The notes below the pieces were generated by a model that was not told the DNA's origin, ran no database searches, and saw only the letters and a program-made list of their open reading frames with translations. A stretch of DNA of 29,542 nucleotides from CAZMGG01 sp964565715 (GTDB lineage: Bacteria; Planctomycetota; UBA1135; UBA2386): contig CAZMGG010000068.1 of the NCBI GenBank assembly GCA_964565715.1, positions 1 to 29,542 of the forward strand. Direction: 5' to 3'. This document shows, one piece after another, positions 27,066 to 29,542 of the stretch (position 1 is the stretch's first letter; each line of letters opens with the position of its first letter). A program made the position numbers and the translations under genes.

Positions 27066-27111
27066 GACCGCATCTTGCCCCGCCAGAGCCCCGCGCAACC
27101 GCCCGGCCGCT

Positions 27112-27130
27112 CTCGTGACGAACTCGTGAC
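27112..27130. promoter_or_regulatory. Direct repeat with 11-bp period upstream of the SGNH/GDSL-like gene
   Basis: CTCGTGAC occurs at 27112-27119 and again at 27123-27130, separated by GAA. The 11-bp period is one helical turn, the arrangement bound by OmpR/PhoB-type response regulators. The repeats lie about 47-65 bp before the ATG at 27065, just past the stop of the aldehyde dehydrogenase gene. This could be an activator site, but no bound factor is known. Confidence 0.35.
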
Positions 27131-27132
27131 CG

Positions 27133-28659
27133 TCAGTCCCGACCCCAGACGCCGTCCACCAGCCGGCGGATGCCGCGCGGATTGCCGTCGCGCAGCTCCG
27201 CCGGCAGCAGCGCCGCCGGCACGTCCTGGAAGCAGAGCGGCCGGCACCAGCGCAGGATCGCGGCGCTGCCCACCGAGGTGACCCGCGGGTCGGTGCTGGC
27301 CGGGTACGGCCCGCCGTGCTGCATCGCGTGGCACACCTCGACGCCGGTCGGCACGCCCTGGCACAGGATCCGGCCGACCCGCGCGGCCAGCAACCCGAAC
27401 AGGTCCTGGTGCGCCTGCAGGTCCTGCCCGGTGCCATGCAGGGTGGCGGTCAGGTGACCGTCCAGGGCCGCCGCCACCGAACGCAGGCCTTCGTCGTCGG
27501 CACAGCGCACCAGCAGCACGCACGGCCCGTAGATCTCCTGCCGCAGCCGTGGCTGGCCGAGGAACGCCTGCGGCGTCACCGCCAGCAGCACCGGCGCCAT
27601 CGCGGCGCCCGTCGCGGTCTTCCCGGTCAACACCGAGACGCCGGGCAGCGTCCGCACCGCTTCGACCTCCGCGCGGAACGTGGCGGCGATGCCGGCATGC
27701 ACGGCGCAGCCGGGCGGCACGGCCGCGAGCCCGTCGCAGAGTGCCGCGACGAACGCGTCGGCGCCCGCGCCCTCCCGCAGCACCACCAGGCCCGGGCTCG
27801 TGCAGAACTGGCCCATCGCCAGGGTCGCCGAGCCGGCCAGGGCGGCGGCGAGCGCCGGGCCCCGTTCCGCCAGGGCGCCCGGCAGCACGAACACCGGGTT
27901 CACCGAGCCCATCTCGCCGAACATCGGGATCGGCCGTTCCCGGCCGCAGCACAGGTCGAACAACGCGCGGCCGCCGCGCAGCGAGCCGGTGAAGCCCACC
28001 GCGGCGATTGCCGGGTGCCGCACCAGCTCGGCGCCGACCCGCTCGGCCCGCCCCTGCAGCAGCGCGAAGGTGCCGGCCGGCATGCCGTGGGCCAGAGCGG
28101 CGGCGGCGATCGCCCGGGCCGCCAGTCCGCTGGTGCCCGGATGCGCCGGGTGCGCCTTGGCCACCACCGGGCAGCCCGCCGCCAGCGCCGACGCGGTGTC
28201 GCCGCCCGCCACCGAGAAGGCCAGCGGGAAGTTGCTGGCGCCGAACACCGCCACCGGGCCGAGCGGCACCAGCATCCGCCGCAGGTCCGGCCGCGGCAGC
28301 GGCGTGCGCTGCGGCTGCGCCCGGTCGATCCGCGCGTCCACCCAGGAGCCCTCGGCGACCAGATCGGCGAACAGCCCGAGCTGCGCCACCGTGCGGCCGC
28401 GCTCGGCCTGCAGCCGCGCCTGCGGCAGGCCGGTCTCCGCCTCGGCACGCTGCAGCAACTCGTCGCCGAGCCCCACCAGCGCCTCGCCGATGCCGCGCAG
28501 GAACGCCGCCCGCCGGTCCGGCGGCACCTTCGCCACCGCCGGTGCGGCCTCGCCCGCGGCCCTGCAGGCGGCGTCCAGTCCGGCCGGGGTCGCGTCGCAG
28601 AAGGTCCCCGGCAGCAAGGCACCGGTGCGCGGATCCCTTGCCTCGAAGCCCTCGCTCAC
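27133..28659 (-). CDS. NADP-type aldehyde dehydrogenase, likely 2,5-dioxopentanoate (alpha-ketoglutarate semialdehyde) dehydrogenase
   Basis: A 508-residue cytosolic aldehyde dehydrogenase. Visible motifs: FGASNFPLAFS with Asn143 of the oxyanion hole, CPVVAKAHPAHPGTS with Lys168 for the cofactor, VGFTGSLRGG, FGEMGSVNPVF with general base Glu249, and GQFCTSPG with catalytic Cys286. FGEMGSVNP in place of the usual F-E-L-G-G-K and the CTSPG site are typical of the 2,5-dioxopentanoate dehydrogenase branch, which oxidises the semialdehyde to 2-oxoglutarate. The start is GTG at 28659, with GGAGG 7 nt before it, overlapping the stop of the DHDPS-family gene by 4 bp. That coupling supports a shared pathway: hydroxyproline, L-arabinose, or glucarate/galactarate catabolism all end in this step. 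Confidence 0.9.
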   Translation of the reverse strand: MSEGFEARDPRTGALLPGTFCDATPAGLDAACRAAGEAAPAVAKVPPDRRAAFLRGIGEALVGLGDELLQRAEAETGLPQARLQAERGRTVAQLGLFADLVAEGSWVDARIDRAQPQRTPLPRPDLRRMLVPLGPVAVFGASNFPLAFSVAGGDTASALAAGCPVVAKAHPAHPGTSGLAARAIAAAALAHGMPAGTFALLQGRAERVGAELVRHPAIAAVGFTGSLRGGRALFDLCCGRERPIPMFGEMGSVNPVFVLPGALAERGPALAAALAGSATLAMGQFCTSPGLVVLREGAGADAFVAALCDGLAAVPPGCAVHAGIAATFRAEVEAVRTLPGVSVLTGKTATGAAMAPVLLAVTPQAFLGQPRLRQEIYGPCVLLVRCADDEGLRSVAAALDGHLTATLHGTGQDLQAHQDLFGLLAARVGRILCQGVPTGVEVCHAMQHGGPYPASTDPRVTSVGSAAILRWCRPLCFQDVPAALLPAELRDGNPRGIRRLVDGVWGRD

Positions 28660-29542
28660 GCGCTGCCCTCCGGCCGCGCCGCCAGCGCCGCCCGCAGCAG
28701 GCCCAGCACGTGCTCGCGGCGGGCACCGCTGAGCGGCAGCCGCGGCGGCCGCACCCGTTCGCTGCCCTGACCCACCTCCTGCTGCACCAGCTTGATGCAC
28801 TGCACGAAGTCCTTGCCGGTGTCGAGCCGCAGCAGCGGCAGGAACCAGCGGTAGAGCGCGTCCGCCCGCTCCTCACCGGCCATGGCCAGCCCGAACAGCT
28901 GCACCGACTCGGCGGGGAACGCATTGACCAGCCCCGCCACCCAGCCGGTGGCGCCGGCGTGGGCCCCTTCCACCGCCATGTCGTCGAGTCCGACCAGCAC
29001 CTGCAGACGGCCGCGCAGCAGGGCCAGGATGCCGGTCACCCGCCGGCTGTCGCCGCTCGACTCCTTCACGGCGTGCAGGTTCGGATGCGCCGCGGCCAGC
29101 TCGGCGACCTGCTCGGGCAGGAAGTCGACGCCATACGCGATCGGGTTGTTGTAGAGCATGCACGACAGCCCGGTGGCGCCGATCACCGCGCCGACGTGGG
29201 CGCGCGTCTCCGCCCAGGTGCCCTGGTACACGTAGGGCGGCAGCACCATCAGGCCGCGGCAGCCGGCCGCGGCGGCGGCCTTCGCCAGCCGCACGGCCCC
29301 CTCGGTGCTGGAGTGCGCGATGGCGGCGATGGCCGGCCGCTCGCCGCAGGCCTTGGCGATCGTGCGCAGCACCGCGACCTTCTCGTCGTGTTCGAGGCTG
29401 GCGCCCTCGCCCAGCGACCCCAGCGCGATGATGCCGCCGCAGCCGTGCCGCAGCAGCCACTGGCAGTGCCGCGTGAGGAACGCGTGGTCGATGGCGCCGT
29501 CGGCGGCGAACGGGGTGGTGATGGCCGGCAGCACGCCGGCCC
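28656..29542 (-). CDS. DHDPS/NAL-family lyase, possible 4-hydroxy-1-pyrroline-2-carboxylate deaminase (5' end outside window)
   Basis: About 295 residues are visible; the frame stays open to the window edge (the first in-window GTG, at 29534, is probably internal, as GVLPAITTPF is a family N-terminus). It is a class I aldolase-like TIM barrel. GSLGEGASLEHDEK holds the carboxylate-binding loop, MLYNNPIAYGVD the catalytic Tyr, and HAVKESSGDSRR the Schiff-base Lys. The C-terminal part, with YRWFLPLLRLDT, CIKLVQQEVG and VRPPRLPLSG, resembles the branch linked to hydroxyproline catabolism more than true dihydrodipicolinate synthase. With the coupled dehydrogenase downstream, the product would be 2,5-dioxopentanoate. 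L-2-keto-3-deoxyarabonate or 5-keto-4-deoxyglucarate dehydratase are alternatives. Confidence 0.85.
   Translation of the reverse strand, partial: AGVLPAITTPFAADGAIDHAFLTRHCQWLLRHGCGGIIALGSLGEGASLEHDEKVAVLRTIAKACGERPAIAAIAHSSTEGAVRLAKAAAAAGCRGLMVLPPYVYQGTWAETRAHVGAVIGATGLSCMLYNNPIAYGVDFLPEQVAELAAAHPNLHAVKESSGDSRRVTGILALLRGRLQVLVGLDDMAVEGAHAGATGWVAGLVNAFPAESVQLFGLAMAGEERADALYRWFLPLLRLDTGKDFVQCIKLVQQEVGQGSERVRPPRLPLSGARREHVLGLLRAALAARPEGSA
28667..28671 (-). promoter_or_regulatory. Ribosome binding site of the aldehyde dehydrogenase gene
   Basis: GGAGG on the minus strand, 7 nt before the GTG at 28659 and inside the end of the preceding gene. It decides this start over the longer open frame running back to 28800. 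Confidence 0.6.

Overview
This is a very GC-rich bacterial window (clearly around 70% GC by eye) from a draft assembly; positions 26934-27033 are a 100-N scaffold gap. The gene content suggests a planctomycete-like organism. It has an ECF sigma factor divergent from a large transmembrane Ser/Thr kinase, several big secreted Kelch-like and lectin-like proteins of unknown role, many GTG starts, and weak or absent Shine-Dalgarno sites. The taxonomic call is inference from gene content, not from a marker gene.

Layout. 1-4850 is a minus-strand series of tightly packed genes, transcribed from right to left: accB, accC, an AmaP-like two-TM protein, a phosphofructokinase with ATP-type and PPi-type active-site features combined, a secreted beta-rich protein, and the first 22 codons of a sugar-nucleotide epimerase. 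4942-6534 is a secreted protein with three CHRD-like repeats. 6640-10615 (minus) holds a small membrane protein and a 1210-residue kinase with an FG-GAP repeat region. The ECF sigma factor at 10693 is divergent from that kinase. Three secreted proteins follow on the plus strand (11348-16979). 17005-23241 (minus) encodes moaC, asd and a 1519-residue double-kinase hybrid sensor. A plus-strand S41 peptidase (23452-25812) converges on a minus-strand SGNH/GDSL-like secreted protein that is interrupted by the gap. The window ends with an overlapping aldehyde dehydrogenase and a DHDPS-family lyase, most simply read as the last two steps of hydroxyproline (or a related sugar-acid) catabolism leading to 2-oxoglutarate.

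Most notable observation. Five secreted proteins with unrelated N-terminal halves (CHRD, two Kelch-like, one lectin-like, one SGNH/GDSL) end in what looks like the same 120-140 residue C-terminal domain. It opens with G-x-G-C, carries a second Cys, then a V-P-x-P strand and a closing S-x-G-L-x-x-x-x-G-like strand. It sits at the extreme C-terminus every time, as a sorting, anchoring or assembly module would. No tRNA, rRNA, CRISPR array, insertion sequence or phage gene was seen.
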